A stretch of 64,000 bases of DNA, taken from positions 128,840 through 192,839 of the forward strand of contig CAWBVG010000012.1 of the NCBI GenBank assembly GCA_963792175.1. Direction: 5' to 3'. The stretch is from CAWBVG01 sp963792175. Its GTDB lineage: Bacteria > Acidobacteriota > Vicinamibacteria > Vicinamibacterales > CAVVIG01. The notes beneath the pieces are model-generated. The model was not told the DNA's origin. It saw only the letters and a program-made list of their open reading frames with translations, and did not search any database. Below, one piece after another: positions 43,391-54,560 of this stretch; position 1 is the stretch's first letter, and each line of letters opens with the position of its first letter. The position numbers and the translations under genes are program-made.

Positions 43391-46295
43391 TAGAACTTCA
43401 CCTCCAGGCCCAGCCGGACGATGCGCGGGCTGAGGTTCTGCCCGATCTGGTTGAACGTCGTCGACAGGATGTTGTTGTTCCGCACCAGCACGGTGTTCGC
43501 GTTGAACAGGTTGAAGACGTCGCCGATCAGTCGCAGCGACACGCCCTGGAGCTTGAACGCGCGCGCGGCGCGAACGTCCAGTGTCCCACACGTTGTCGTA
43601 GCGGAAGTAGTCGATCGTCGGCGTGACCATCACACCGAGCGATTCACCACCGAGCTGCTGCGTCCGGAACAGCGGGTAGGGATAGCCCTGTCGTCCGAAG
43701 ACGTTGGCGCTGGCCTCGATGCCCAGCGGCGCCTGGTACATCGCGTTCGCGTTCAACTGCCACTTCGCGTTGATGTAGACGTTCCCGGAACCGCTGCTGG
43801 CGCTGCTGACCGGGGCGAACTGGCCGCCGTCGACCAGCGGTTCGGCGACCGTCGGCGTCGGGTTGCCGTTGGTGTCGTAGCGTCCGGCGTCGCTGGCGAA
43901 GTGCTCGCGCGCGTTGTTGAACGAGAAGCCGACGCGGCCCATCCAGCGGTTCGACATCCGCTTGACCAGCGCGACCTCGAGGCCGTGGTAGTCGGTCGAG
44001 TAGCCGGGCACCGTCGCCGTCAGGAAGCCGCCGCCGCCCGCCACGACCTTGGCGCCGCTGGCGACGAACGTCGGCACGCTGTAGGCCGCGCCGTCCGGCA
44101 ACGTGCCGGTCAGCACGGTCCCCGCCGAGTAGTCCGCCAGCGTGACGCCGACGCGGGGCGTGATGTTCGCCGAGTTGTTGCCGAAGAGATTGGTCGTTCG
44201 CGTGTAGCTGTAGTTCACCTGCACCGCGAAGTGGGCCATCAGCTCGCGATCCACGCCGGCGACGAAGCTGTGCGTCAGCGGCGCCTGCAGGTCCGCCGAA
44301 ATCTGGTTGGCCGATGTCACAGCCGTGGGGTTCGACGGGTTGAAGCCGCCGCCTTGCGTCAGGCGCTGATCGGTCAGCACTTCGTCGGCCTGCGCAAAGT
44401 GATCCTTGTTCGCGTCGACCCAGCGGTAGGTCACAGAGCCGGCGGTCGACGCCGGATTCAGTCCACCAATCGTGGTTGGACTGAGCTGCGCGGCATAGCG
44501 GCTGTAGGCGGCGCGCGCGATCGTGCGCCGGTTTTCGTCGAGCGCGAACGTCAGACCCGCGCGCGGCGACCACGTATTCCAGCGGAACGGCGACTCGTAG
44601 CCGGGGAACGTCAGGCCGGGCACGAGGGTCGGAAACGCCTGGTTGGCCGAGATCACGCTCGGCAGCGCACTCCCGTTCTGATGGTCGTAGCGGAGGCCGA
44701 CGTTGACCGTCGCCCGTCCTTTCGACATCGTGTCGCCGACGTGCAGATCGAAATAGTTCGCGCGGTTGCCGCCGTTGCCCTGGCGGAAGACCTGGGCGCG
44801 GAAGTCGCTGGGAGAATTCTCGAGTCCCAGAATCCCGTTGCCGGGCCACTCGGCGGACATCCAGGCATCGGTCGTCCGGAATCCGGTTCCCGCTTCGATG
44901 TCGTGCGCGACGCCGAACGCCTTCGCGAACGCGTGCGCGTCAACGCTGACGCTCTGCTGCGGGCGCTGACTGATGCTGTTCTGGAACGAACCGAACGACT
45001 GACCGGTCGTCAGGCTGCGGCCCGCCTGCAGCGCCATCCCGCCCTCGGGCGTGAGCGCGTTGCCGGTGTTGTAGTAGGCGTAATTGGCGGACACGAACAG
45101 GTGCGGATTGATCACCCGGTCGTCGGCCACCTTCCACAGGCCGTGCAGCGGGAAGTCCGAGTAGGCGTTGTCCTGATGGAAGGTGGCCGTCGGCGCGTCG
45201 AACAGGACGCCGGGGATGCCGGGGCTGCGGTAGTCCTTGACCTTCGCGCCGTTGAAGAAGAGGACGCTGACCATGTCTTTCCGGTCAGCCTGCCAGTTGA
45301 CCTTCACCGATGGGTTCTTCAGCTGCGTCCGGTCGACGAGCGCTCCGGCGCGGCGCACGAGCCGGATGTCCTGCGCGGAGTAAGACGCGTAGAACCACGC
45401 GCGGTCCAGGCGAATCGGTCCGCCGAACTCGCCGCCGAAGTCGGAGATCTGCTTGTTGTGGTCGGCGGTCTCCGCGCGTGACCGGCGTCGCGAGGTTCTT
45501 CAGCTCGGCCGGCACGTTCGCCGCTTCCATCGCGTCGTTGGCGAAGTAGCCGCGGAAGCCGCCGTGGAACTGATTGGTGCCGCGGCGGGTGACGAGATTG
45601 ATCCCGATGCCGCCGGTCTGTTGCTTGATGTCCTGACCGGCCGTCGCGACCTGAATCTCCTCGAAGTTGTCGAAGTTGAAGTAGGTCGGCGGCGCGCCAG
45701 CAGCGGCCATGTCGGTGATGACGACGCCGTCGAGCGTCCAGACCGTGTCCTGCGGCCGCGTGCCCTTCGAGACGACGGTGGGCGCCTGGCCGGTTTCGTT
45801 GCCGCCGACGTTGACGCGATCGAGCAGCACGCCGGGGACCGAACGCACCAGCGAGAACGGATCGCGCGCCGTCGGGATCTTCGCGAGCTCATCGCTCGAG
45901 AACGTCGTCGCCGTGCCGGTGGCCGTGCGGTCGAGAATCGGCGCGGGCGCCGAAACGGTCACCGTCTCGACGAGTGGTGCCACGCGGAGCTCCATCGGGG
46001 CGTCGACACTGCGGCCGACGGCGACGATGACGTCGCGCACGGCCGTTCGAAAGCCCGAGAGCGTCACGGTAATCGTGTACGTGCCTGGCTGCAGACTCAG
46101 GAAGCGGAAGGCGCCGTCGGGTTCGGTGGTGAACCGATAGGTCGCGTCAGAGCCTCGAGCGCTGACATCGGCGCCCGGGACGACGGCATGCTGTTCGTCG
46201 CGGACGACGCCGCTGATGCTGCCACCCTGGGTTTGGGCAACCGCCGGCAGGACGGTCGCAAGCACAACTGCACACGCAAGAAAGAGGCGATTCAT
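43390..46295 (-). CDS. TonB-dependent receptor with carboxypeptidase-regulatory N-terminal domain (two frameshifts)
   Basis: The signal peptide is MNRLFLACAVVLATVLPAVA. A CarboxypepD_reg domain follows (GGSISGVVRDEQHAVVPGAD, FRFLSLQPGTYTITVTLSGF). The plug domain is IPTARDPFSLVRSVPGVLLD, then WTLDGVVITDMAAAG and GINLVTRRGTNQFHG. The long barrel has typical strands (TVNVGLRYDHQNG, FRWNTWSPRAGLTFALDENR) and ends RLGLEVKF with a terminal Phe. This is the Oar/SusC-like receptor type abundant in Acidobacteria, about 968 codons. It imports an unknown large substrate across the outer membrane using TonB energy. Breaks fall near 45478 and 43585. A short inverted repeat lies just upstream. Confidence 0.9.
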
Positions 46296-46308
46296 GCCTC
46301 ATAAGATG

Positions 46309-46323
46309 ACTGTATATGACAGT
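46309..46323 (-). promoter_or_regulatory. Inverted repeat upstream of the TonB-dependent receptor
   Basis: ACTGT-N5-ACAGT (46309-46323) lies 13 bases before the receptor start, inside a wider TGACTG/CAGTCA pair (46307-46330). It overlaps an AT-rich stretch that could serve as the -10 region on the minus strand, so it may be an operator. The arms are short and this is weak evidence. Confidence 0.3.
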
Positions 46324-46412
46324 GCAGTCAAATAAAGTCTCCTTAGGACGGCACATTTAGCGCATCGCCGTGTAGACCTGAGCAGCCCGGCGTCCCGCGC
46401 CGCTCGACGGAG

Positions 46413-46435
46413 GGGTCGGATACAGTATCCGACCC
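46413..46435. repeat. Perfect 23-base palindrome
   Basis: GGGTCGGATAC and GTATCCGACCC flank a single central A. It lies in the 241-base gap between the receptor start and the end of the YdjM-like hydrolase, 70 bases from a GGGGTCAGACCC repeat (46506). It could be an operator, a terminator or a REP-like unit. No second copy was noticed in the window. Confidence 0.6.
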
Positions 46436-46505
46436 AAGCCGGGCCCTCCCATGTCGTCGACATTGCAGAAATTGCCCACGTCCTGAGCGCGGATGATCGC
46501 ACCCC

Positions 46506-46530
46506 GGGGTCAGACCCGCACTCTGACCCC
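46506..46530. repeat. GGGGTCAGACCC / CTCTGACCCC repeat
   Basis: A second occurrence of the inverted element found at 9969-10029: GGGGTCAGACCC at 46506-46517 and CTCTGACCCC at 46521-46530. It abuts the stop codon of the hydrolase gene at 46537. Confidence 0.7.
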
Positions 46531-46536
46531 CTCGGC

Positions 46537-47559
46537 TCAGAAGACCCAGCGTCGCGCGACCATTTCGACCGTCACGCCGTGAAAACACACGAGCCGCAGG
46601 CGGAACGGCCGCCGCGGCGGCCCCTTGCTGTAAGCCCAACACGAATCGGATGGCCGGCCGAGCAGCCGCTCGACGTCCGCTTTCGGCTGGCCCACTCGAA
46701 TGCCGCGCGCTTCGCACGCCGCAGGGGGGAACTGGTTCCGTCACGCGATCGTTCTCGAACTGAACGCCGACGCAGTCGGTGGCTTTCGCCACGCTCATGT
46801 TCGCCGGCGACTGGCCCTCCGGCGCATACATCCAGCCTTCCTCGATCGGCGCGCCGAGCTGCTGACGCACCTCGGTCTGCGACAGGCCTTCGGTGACGCT
46901 GCCGAAGTGCGATTCCGAGAATCCCTGGCGAATTGGGTCCTGTCTCGAAGGAGCGTGGCGACGACGGCTTCGCGCACCGGATCGGTCGATGCGATCAGCC
47001 ACGCCGCGGCGAGCCACGCGAGGGAGAGAAATGCGAAGGTTGACGTCTGAAGTTTGAAGTCAGAAGTACGAAGGGCGAACACGAAGAGCGGCAGGAAGAG
47101 CACGATCTCCGACATCGCCACGATGGCGCCGTACGGCGACAGGAACGCGAGCCCGATCGGCGCGACCTGAATCGGACGCCACGGCGAGAAATAGCGCGTG
47201 AGATCGAACGGCCAGAAGAGCGCGCATCCCAGCCCGCCGTCCGTCAGCGTGTCGAGCAGCGGATGCGTAGCGAGGACGACGGCCGCAAACAGTCCCGTGC
47301 GCAGTGCAGGGTGCTTGAACCTGCGGGCCAGCAGTCCCGCCGCGAGCCCGACGATGACAGCGAACGCGAACGAGTGGGTGGCGCCGCGGTGGCCCCACGG
47401 GTCCTCGTACCGGACGCCCAGGGAGAACCCGATGACGTCGGCGTCCGGCAGCATGGACAGCGCAGACCATGTGACAGCCGATCGCCAGTGCGGGCGATGG
47501 CCTTCCCCGTACGTGCGAGCCGCGGCCAGGCCGACCGCGACATGTCCCAGGCTCGCCAT
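46537..47559 (-). CDS. YdjM-like membrane metal-dependent hydrolase with C-terminal BamE-like domain (frameshifted)
   Basis: The N-terminal 200 residues are a YdjM/LexA-binding-type membrane hydrolase: MASLGHVAVGLAAARTYGEG, LPDADVIGFSLGVRYEDPWG, HRGATHSFAFAVIVGLAAGL, ATHPLLDTLTDGGLG. These give the conserved H, D, HRGxTHS and HPxLD motifs and four to five TM helices. After a break near 46910 the frame continues with two BamE/SmpA-like units (GSVTEGLSQTEVRQQLGAPI, GIRVGQPKADVERLLGRP) and stops at 46537-46539. The span is exactly 341 codons, so the breaks cancel out. Because no stop separates the two parts they appear to be one protein. Confidence 0.75.
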
Positions 47560-47608
47560 GGCGAAACGATACCGAACTTTGGCCGGCTGTTGCCGTATTT
47601 AGAGAGAT

Positions 47609-50062
47609 ATGCGCCTGCATCACATCGTCCGCCGACTTCTGCAGTTGCCGGTGTTCACCGCGGTGGCGGTCATCACCCTGGCGATCGGGATCGGCGCGAA
47701 TTCGGCCATCTTCAGCGTGATCGAGGGTGTGCTGCTGAAGCCGCTGCCGTATCCGAATCCCGACGAGCTGGTGGTGCTCGACCACAATGCCGCCGGCCTC
47801 GGCCTGAACCACGCCGGCGCGGCGCCGTTCCTCTATTTCACCTACCGGGAGGATGGCCGCGTCTTCGGGGACATCGCGATGTGGCAGCCCGACACCGAGA
47901 GCGTGACCGGCCTCGCCGAACCGGAAGAAGTGCAGTCGATTGTCGTCACCGAGCGGCTGCTGCCGATGCTGGGCGCCACGCCGATGGTCGGACGGCTTTT
48001 CACCAAGGAGGACGACGCGCCCCAGGCAGAGGCCACCGCGATCCTGACCGCCGGCTACTGGCGCACCAGGTTTGGCGGCGATCCCTCGGCGGTCGGCCGG
48101 CGGATCATGGTGAACGGCCGCCCGCGGGAAATCATCGGCGTCCTCCCGGATTCATTCCGGTTCCTCGATCGGAAGCCGTCGCTGGTTCTGCCGATGCGGC
48201 TCGATCGCGCCAAAGTGTTTCTCGGGCAATTCAACTACACCGCGGTCGCGCGGCTGAAGCCGGGCGCGACGCTCGCGCAGGCAACCGCCGACGTCGCACG
48301 GCTGATCCCGATCAGCCTCACCCGATTCCCGCCGTTCCAGGGCTTCAGCCTGAAGATGTTCGAGGAGGCCCGGCTCGAGCCAAACCTGCGGCTGTTGAAG
48401 GCCGAGGTGGTTGGCGACGTCGGCTCCGTGCTGTGGGTCCTGATGGGGACCATCGGTCTGGTGCTGCTGATCGCGTGCGCGAATGTGGCGAACCTGCTGC
48501 TGGTGCGCGCGGAAGGCCGCCAGCAGGAGCTGGCGGTCCGGGCGGCGCTTGGCGCCAGCCGCGGACGGATCGCGTACGAGCTCCTCGCCGAGAGCGTCAT
48601 CCTCGGTCTCGTCGGAGGTGTCGCCGGGCTCGCGGTGGCGTTCGGGGCCGTTCGGTTGCTCATTGCGCTGGCGCCCGGCAATCTGCCACGCCTCGACAAC
48701 ATCACGATCGACGCGACGGTGCTCTTATTCACGCTGGCGATCTCGATTGTGGCCGGGCTGTTGTTTGGTGCGATTCCGGTGTTCAAGTACGCCGGCCCGC
48801 ACGTGGCGGCGGGATTGCGCGGCGGCGGGCGGACATCGAGCGCCAGCCGCGAGCGGCATCGGGCGCGCAGCACGCTGGTGGTCGTCCAGGTCGCGCTGGC
48901 GTTGGTGCTGCTCGTCGGCTCGGGTCTGATGATCCGCACGTTCCAGGCGATGCGCCACGTGGATCCCGGCTTTACGAATCCGCAGGAGATCCTGACGCTG
49001 GGGCTCAGCATCCCCTCCGCGCAAGTCAAAGAGCCGGAGGCGGTCATCCGGATGCATCAGGCGATCATGGACAAGATCGCCGCGATCCCTGGCGTCACGT
49101 CAGTGGGTCTCACCAGCCTCGTGCCGATGACCGGCGACAGCTGGCACGATCCGATCTTCGCCGCCGACAAGAACTACGAGCAGAAACAACTACCGCCGCT
49201 CCGCACATTCAAGTTCGTCTCGCCCGGTCTGCTGAAGACGATGGGGAATCGGCTGATTGCCGGGCGCGACTTCGTCTGGGAGGACGCCTACGACAAGCGG
49301 AAGGTCGCGATGGTCTCCGACAACCTGGCGCGCGAGCTGTGGGGCTCGCCGGCGGCCGCGCTCGGCAAACAGATCAGGGAGAGCAACTCATCCGACTGGC
49401 GTGAAATCGTGGGGGTCGTCAGCGACGAACGCAGCGAGGGCGTGGACAAGAAGGCGCCGACGGTTGCGGTGTTCCCGATGCTGATGACGAAGTTCGAAGG
49501 CGACGATCCATCAGTGCGGCGCACGATGTCGTACATGATCCGCAGCTCCCGGGCCGGGTCGAGCGCGTTCACCGGCGAAGTCGGGCGCGCCGTGTGGTCC
49601 GTCAATCCGAACCTGCCGCTCGCGGGCGTCCGCACGCTCGACGCCGTCGTCAGCAAGTCGATGGCGCGGACGTCGTTTACGCTCGTCATGCTGGCGATTG
49701 CCGGGGCGATGGCGCTGCTGTTGGGCATCGCCGGCATCTACGGCGTGATCTGGTACTCCGTGTCGCAGCGCACGCGCGAGGTCGGCATCCGCATGGCGCT
49801 CGGCGCGCAGCGCGGCGAGGTGACGCGCATGTTCGTCCGCTACGGTCTGGGCCTGGCGGGGATCGGCATCGCCTGCGGCCTCGCCGCCGCTATCACGCTG
49901 ACGCGGCTGATGGGATCGCTGCTGTTCGAGGTCAGCCCGATCGACCCGTTCACCTACGTCGCCGTGTGCGCGAGCCTCGTGTCAGCCGCGGTCCTGGCGA
50001 GTTACATTCCCGCGCTTCGCGCCACTCTCGTCAATCCAGTGACCGCTCTTCGCGCGGAGTAG
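47609..50062 (+). CDS. ADOP-family ABC transporter permease, complete
   Basis: An intact 817-residue protein, typical of the family. It has an N-terminal TM helix (VFTAVAVITLAIGIGANSAI) and a first MacB_PCD domain (FGGDPSAVGRRIMVNGRPRE). Three helices around VLLIACANVANLLLVRAEGR form a FtsX-like domain. A second half has the same plan (ARSTLVVVQVALALVLLVGS, NLARELWGSPAAALGKQIRE) and ends with FtsX helices (REVGIRMALGAQRGEVTRM). The duplicated layout with RQQELAVRAALGASR is diagnostic. These permeases lack a fused ATPase; none is adjacent. Function is probably export or envelope remodelling. It is unrelated in operon terms to the partial copy at 1-537. Confidence 0.93.
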   Translation: MRLHHIVRRLLQLPVFTAVAVITLAIGIGANSAIFSVIEGVLLKPLPYPNPDELVVLDHNAAGLGLNHAGAAPFLYFTYREDGRVFGDIAMWQPDTESVTGLAEPEEVQSIVVTERLLPMLGATPMVGRLFTKEDDAPQAEATAILTAGYWRTRFGGDPSAVGRRIMVNGRPREIIGVLPDSFRFLDRKPSLVLPMRLDRAKVFLGQFNYTAVARLKPGATLAQATADVARLIPISLTRFPPFQGFSLKMFEEARLEPNLRLLKAEVVGDVGSVLWVLMGTIGLVLLIACANVANLLLVRAEGRQQELAVRAALGASRGRIAYELLAESVILGLVGGVAGLAVAFGAVRLLIALAPGNLPRLDNITIDATVLLFTLAISIVAGLLFGAIPVFKYAGPHVAAGLRGGGRTSSASRERHRARSTLVVVQVALALVLLVGSGLMIRTFQAMRHVDPGFTNPQEILTLGLSIPSAQVKEPEAVIRMHQAIMDKIAAIPGVTSVGLTSLVPMTGDSWHDPIFAADKNYEQKQLPPLRTFKFVSPGLLKTMGNRLIAGRDFVWEDAYDKRKVAMVSDNLARELWGSPAAALGKQIRESNSSDWREIVGVVSDERSEGVDKKAPTVAVFPMLMTKFEGDDPSVRRTMSYMIRSSRAGSSAFTGEVGRAVWSVNPNLPLAGVRTLDAVVSKSMARTSFTLVMLAIAGAMALLLGIAGIYGVIWYSVSQRTREVGIRMALGAQRGEVTRMFVRYGLGLAGIGIACGLAAAITLTRLMGSLLFEVSPIDPFTYVAVCASLVSAAVLASYIPALRATLVNPVTALRAE

Positions 50063-50087
50063 TCCTGCGACGTCTCATCATCGTCGC

Positions 50088-50435
50088 CTAGGTTTTCTCC
50101 AGGCTCGCCTCGCGTTGCTCCCGAGCCAGGAGTGCCGTCATTATTGCGTGCACGACGACCGCCGGCCACAGCAGGATGCCGCTGAAGCCGCCGGCGATGC
50201 CCACGAAGGCGAGATACAGCAGAACGGTCGCGTTGTAGGTCAACATGCCGAGCAGCGGCGTGCCTGACCAGCAGGCGACCGCCAATCCGATCAGGGCGAT
50301 GCCGGCCATGCGCGCCACGATGATGGCCATGCCGGTCAGTGGCACGCCGAACAGCAACAGCCCGACGAGCGATGGGACGATCAGCAACGCCGCCGCGAAG
50401 GCGGCTTCAAAGACGGCCGCGAACAGGAGCGCCAC
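50088..50435 (-). CDS. Small four-helix membrane protein
   Basis: A 115-residue intact ORF made almost entirely of hydrophobic helices: LLFAAVFEAAFAAALLIVPS, GVPLTGMAIIVARMAGIALI, LGMLTYNATVLLYLAFVGIA and ILLWPAVVVHAIMTALLARE, with a short charged tail (QREASLEKT). Four TM segments are expected. No catalytic motif is seen. It resembles unnamed four-helix membrane proteins of about 115-130 residues. It is convergent with the permease gene, 26 bases apart. Confidence 0.75.
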   Translation of the reverse strand: MALLFAAVFEAAFAAALLIVPSLVGLLLFGVPLTGMAIIVARMAGIALIGLAVACWSGTPLLGMLTYNATVLLYLAFVGIAGGFSGILLWPAVVVHAIMTALLAREQREASLEKT

Positions 50436-50719
50436 GTTTCATCGCGTCGTTTCTCCTGATGTGCATTCGAGTCACCAGCGCGCCTACAGCAGCCGGCTGC
50501 GCGTTCGATCCAGAGACGCGCACTCGCACGGAATGTACCCACCAATGAATGGCCATCCGTTCTCGGAAAACCTTCTCGGACCACCGGGCCGGGCCGTCGA
50601 CTTCAGCAGACGGCTCTCAATGGACTGTTACGCTTCACGATAGCTCGTCATTGACCGTTCGCGGCGGCTGCACGAGCGGGATCAAGACCTTGAACTGACT
50701 CCCGAGATCTGTAGCGCGG
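50436..50719. other. Gap without a recognisable gene
   Basis: Between the small membrane protein and the possible glycosyltransferase C-terminus I see no gene with a ribosome-binding site or family features, and no clear repeat. It should include the promoter of the membrane protein gene. Confidence 0.4.
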
Positions 50720-50861
50720 TCACATTCCTGCCTTCGCCGCGATGACGTCTTTGTCATTGGGCGTGAAACCTTCAAAGAAACACGTGTGTTCAGGCGATGC
50801 GACGTAGTGGCACAGCGTGTGCGATAAGACGTCGCCAAGAAGCTCGAAACCAACGCGATCG
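50720..50861 (-). other. Possible out-of-frame C-terminal extension of the glycosyltransferase
   Basis: One frame away from the annotated stop, the minus strand encodes HDHTDNDRVGFELLGDVLSH, then TLCHYVASPEHTCFFEGFTP and NDKDVIAAKAGM, before a TGA at 50720-50722. This is protein-like with no start of its own. If joined, the glycosyltransferase spans exactly 470 codons. It may equally be an unrelated gene remnant. Confidence 0.4.
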
Positions 50862-52129
50862 TTATCGGTGTGGTCGTGGTGTGTCTGCGATGGGGCGGCC
50901 GCCTGGTTTCAGCGAGGTGAAGTAATCGACATGTTTCTTCCGCGAAACCCGTTCGCTGTATCGCTCGTCAGCGATCTGTCGCGCCCGCGTCGCGATCGAG
51001 CGGTAGCGCGCGGGATCGTCCCAGAGCGTACAGACGGCCTCGAACCACGGCTGGACTTCGTCCTCGGTCGGCAGCTTCGTCGTCTTGAACGTCATCCACT
51101 CGGGAATCGGCAGGACGCGTCCGCCGCCGCCGTGACTGAAATCGCCGCCGACGACATCTGGCAACGATCCACGCTCGCTGACGAGCGCGGGGATCGAATT
51201 GATCATCGCCTCCGCCGCGACGCGGCCGAAGGGTTCTTCCCACACGGACGGCGCCACGAGAATCCGCGTCAGCGCGAAGTAGTCCTTTGGAGCGGGCACG
51301 GGCGGCGCCGCCATGATTTGCGGGTAGCTGCTGAAATCGACTCCAGGAATCGCATTCAGCGATCCGCCGCTGTGGCCCGATTGCACGACCAGAATCGGAA
51401 TGTCGGGCCGTCGCGATCCGAGCATGTCCGCGAGCCGCGCGAACAACAGCAGCCCCTTGTGCGCCGACGGATTGACGAAGGTCACGAACGCACGGGATTC
51501 CTCTGGCGCCAGCGTGGCGGACCAATCGATCGGCGGTTCGATCGGTGTGCTGACCAGGCCGACTCTGTCTCGGTAGTGATCGGTCAGGAACTGACTGCAC
51601 GTGAACGCGTGGTCGACGTCGTCGAAGTGCCGCGGCTTCGTAGTAGCCGAAGCCGCGAACGGCAAATGCGGTCGTGATCCCGCGGCTCGCGCGCCCGCGC
51701 CATCGACTCGAAGATCATCGGATGGCCGTTGCAGGCGATCAGCTGATCGGGCGCGAAATCGTCCAGCAGCCTGTTCAACAGCGCGAGGTATTGGCTGGCC
51801 TCCGCGCGATCGGGCCGCGCCTCGTCGTTGTGGCGCGTCATCAGCAGCGTGACCGGAACGCCCTTGACGGCGTAGTCGACGACGGGCCGTTCCTTGACGC
51901 GCTGCTTTTTGGCGTGTTTCGGCGGCGGATGCAGGCGCGAGGCATCGATGCCCTGCGTTTGCAGATGCTCCTCGATGGTGAACGTCACACGGCTTTCGAA
52001 TCGAGCCGTCGTGAGGATTCGGCATTCATGGCCCGCGTCGGCGAGCCATTCCATGATCGTGCGCAGGCTTTGCGTGACACCCGCGGTCGGATCGCTGATG
52101 CAGTGGTTGTTCACGAACAGGAAGCGCAC
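50862..52129 (-). CDS. Glycosyltransferase, GT4/GT1-like (frameshifted)
   Basis: The N-terminal Rossmann domain (MRFLFVNNHCISDPTAGVTQ, SLRTIMEWLADAGHECRILT) contains the glycine-containing loop and DDFAPDQLIACNGH. After breaks near 51660 and 51640 the linker region reads HFDDVDHAFTCSQFLTDHYR. The C-terminal nucleotide-sugar domain follows: FVNPSAHKGLLLFARLADML, RILVAPSVWEEPFGRVAAEA, then MINSIPALVSERGSLPDVVG. The E-x(7)-E element of GT-B retaining enzymes is seen as EEPFGRVAAEA. It probably transfers a sugar in surface polysaccharide or glycoconjugate synthesis, but no other polysaccharide genes are adjacent. The annotated stop may be premature (see 50720-50861). Confidence 0.82.
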
Positions 52130-52198
52130 ACGTGAGCGTACAAACCGTCAACCCGACACGTCAACAACACCGAGCCTCCCCCCAAGGAGCATCGAACC

Positions 52199-53054
52199 AT
52201 GTCTCAGGAAGTTGGTCAGACGGAGCTGAAGGCAAAAACGCAGCAGCTGCTCGACGGGCCGCTGAAGCATATCCGGGCGGCGGCGATTGCCGCGGCGCTG
52301 CTGCCGCTGGCGTCGGTGGCCGCGACTCCGGCATCGGCGCAGAACGTGTGCAATTCAGGCGGCGTGTGCGGTACCGTCTACACCGACACGAACAACAACG
52401 GCATTCAGGATCCCGGTGAACCCCCGATTAGCTTGGCGACGGTGATCTTGGTCGATAGCGCGGGAACGGTCGTGGGTGGTCCGATCGAGACGAATCTGGA
52501 CGGGACGTATGCGTTTGGTCCCTTACCGCCAGGCACGTACACAGTGGGAGTTGTCGTGCCCACAGGGAATGCAGGTCAATACATCCGGTGTCGTAGACGG
52601 CGCCGGGTACAGCGTCGTGACGACCACACTCGCGACAGCGAATCTCTTCGCGATCGATTTCGGATTCGGGACATCTGCGGCGTTGAACCCGGGAACAGGA
52701 ACGCCGGGATACTGGAAGAACCATCCAGAGGCATGGCCGGCTAATGCCACGCCCATCGTAATCGGCAACTACAGCTATACGAAGGCTCAGGCGATCGCAT
52801 GGCTCGGCAAGGTGGGGAAAGACAAGACGACGACGATCTTTGCGTCGTATGTGTCGGCGTATCTCAATACCTACATCGGCAACGACAAGAGCTGCGTGTG
52901 CGCGGCGATGAATGCAGCCTATACTTGGCTCGCCACATACCCGGTTGGGAGCAACATCGCGGCGTCAAGCACCCAGTGGCAGCAGATCGAGTGGGCGCAT
53001 CAAACCATGGATGCGTACAACAACGGCCAGCTCTGCGCGCCGCACCGCCAGTAG
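52199..53054 (+). CDS. Secreted SdrD/prealbumin-like protein with PGYWKNHPEAWP domain (one frameshift)
   Basis: A long leader ends in a signal-like segment (AAAIAAALLPLASVAATPAS). An SdrD_B/transthyretin-like module follows: GTVYTDTNNNGIQDPGEPP, then ETNLDGTYAFGPLPPGTYTV. After a one-base shift near 52565 comes NTSGVVDGAGYSVVTTTLA, then a distinct module opening GTGTPGYWKNHPEAWP. That module has Cys (CVCAAMNAAYTWL), several Trp and the end WAHQTMDAYNNGQLC. The first module is a calcium-binding-like surface domain with D-x-N-x-N-G and DPGE. The second is a recurrent secreted domain whose function I do not know. A surface or extracellular location is likely. Confidence 0.75.
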
Positions 53055-53126
53055 ATCTCTCGTCGCCCGATCACTCTCGCAAGAGGGTGATCCGGGCCTC
53101 TTCCAGCAGGCCGTAAAGGCGCCTCG

Positions 53127-54559
<1,433 letters not shown>

Positions 54560-54560
<1 letters not shown>

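Noticed and set aside
46309..46323. LexA/SOS box upstream of the TonB-dependent receptor
   Set aside because: The CTG to CAG spacing is 7 bases, not the 10 expected for a classical LexA box.
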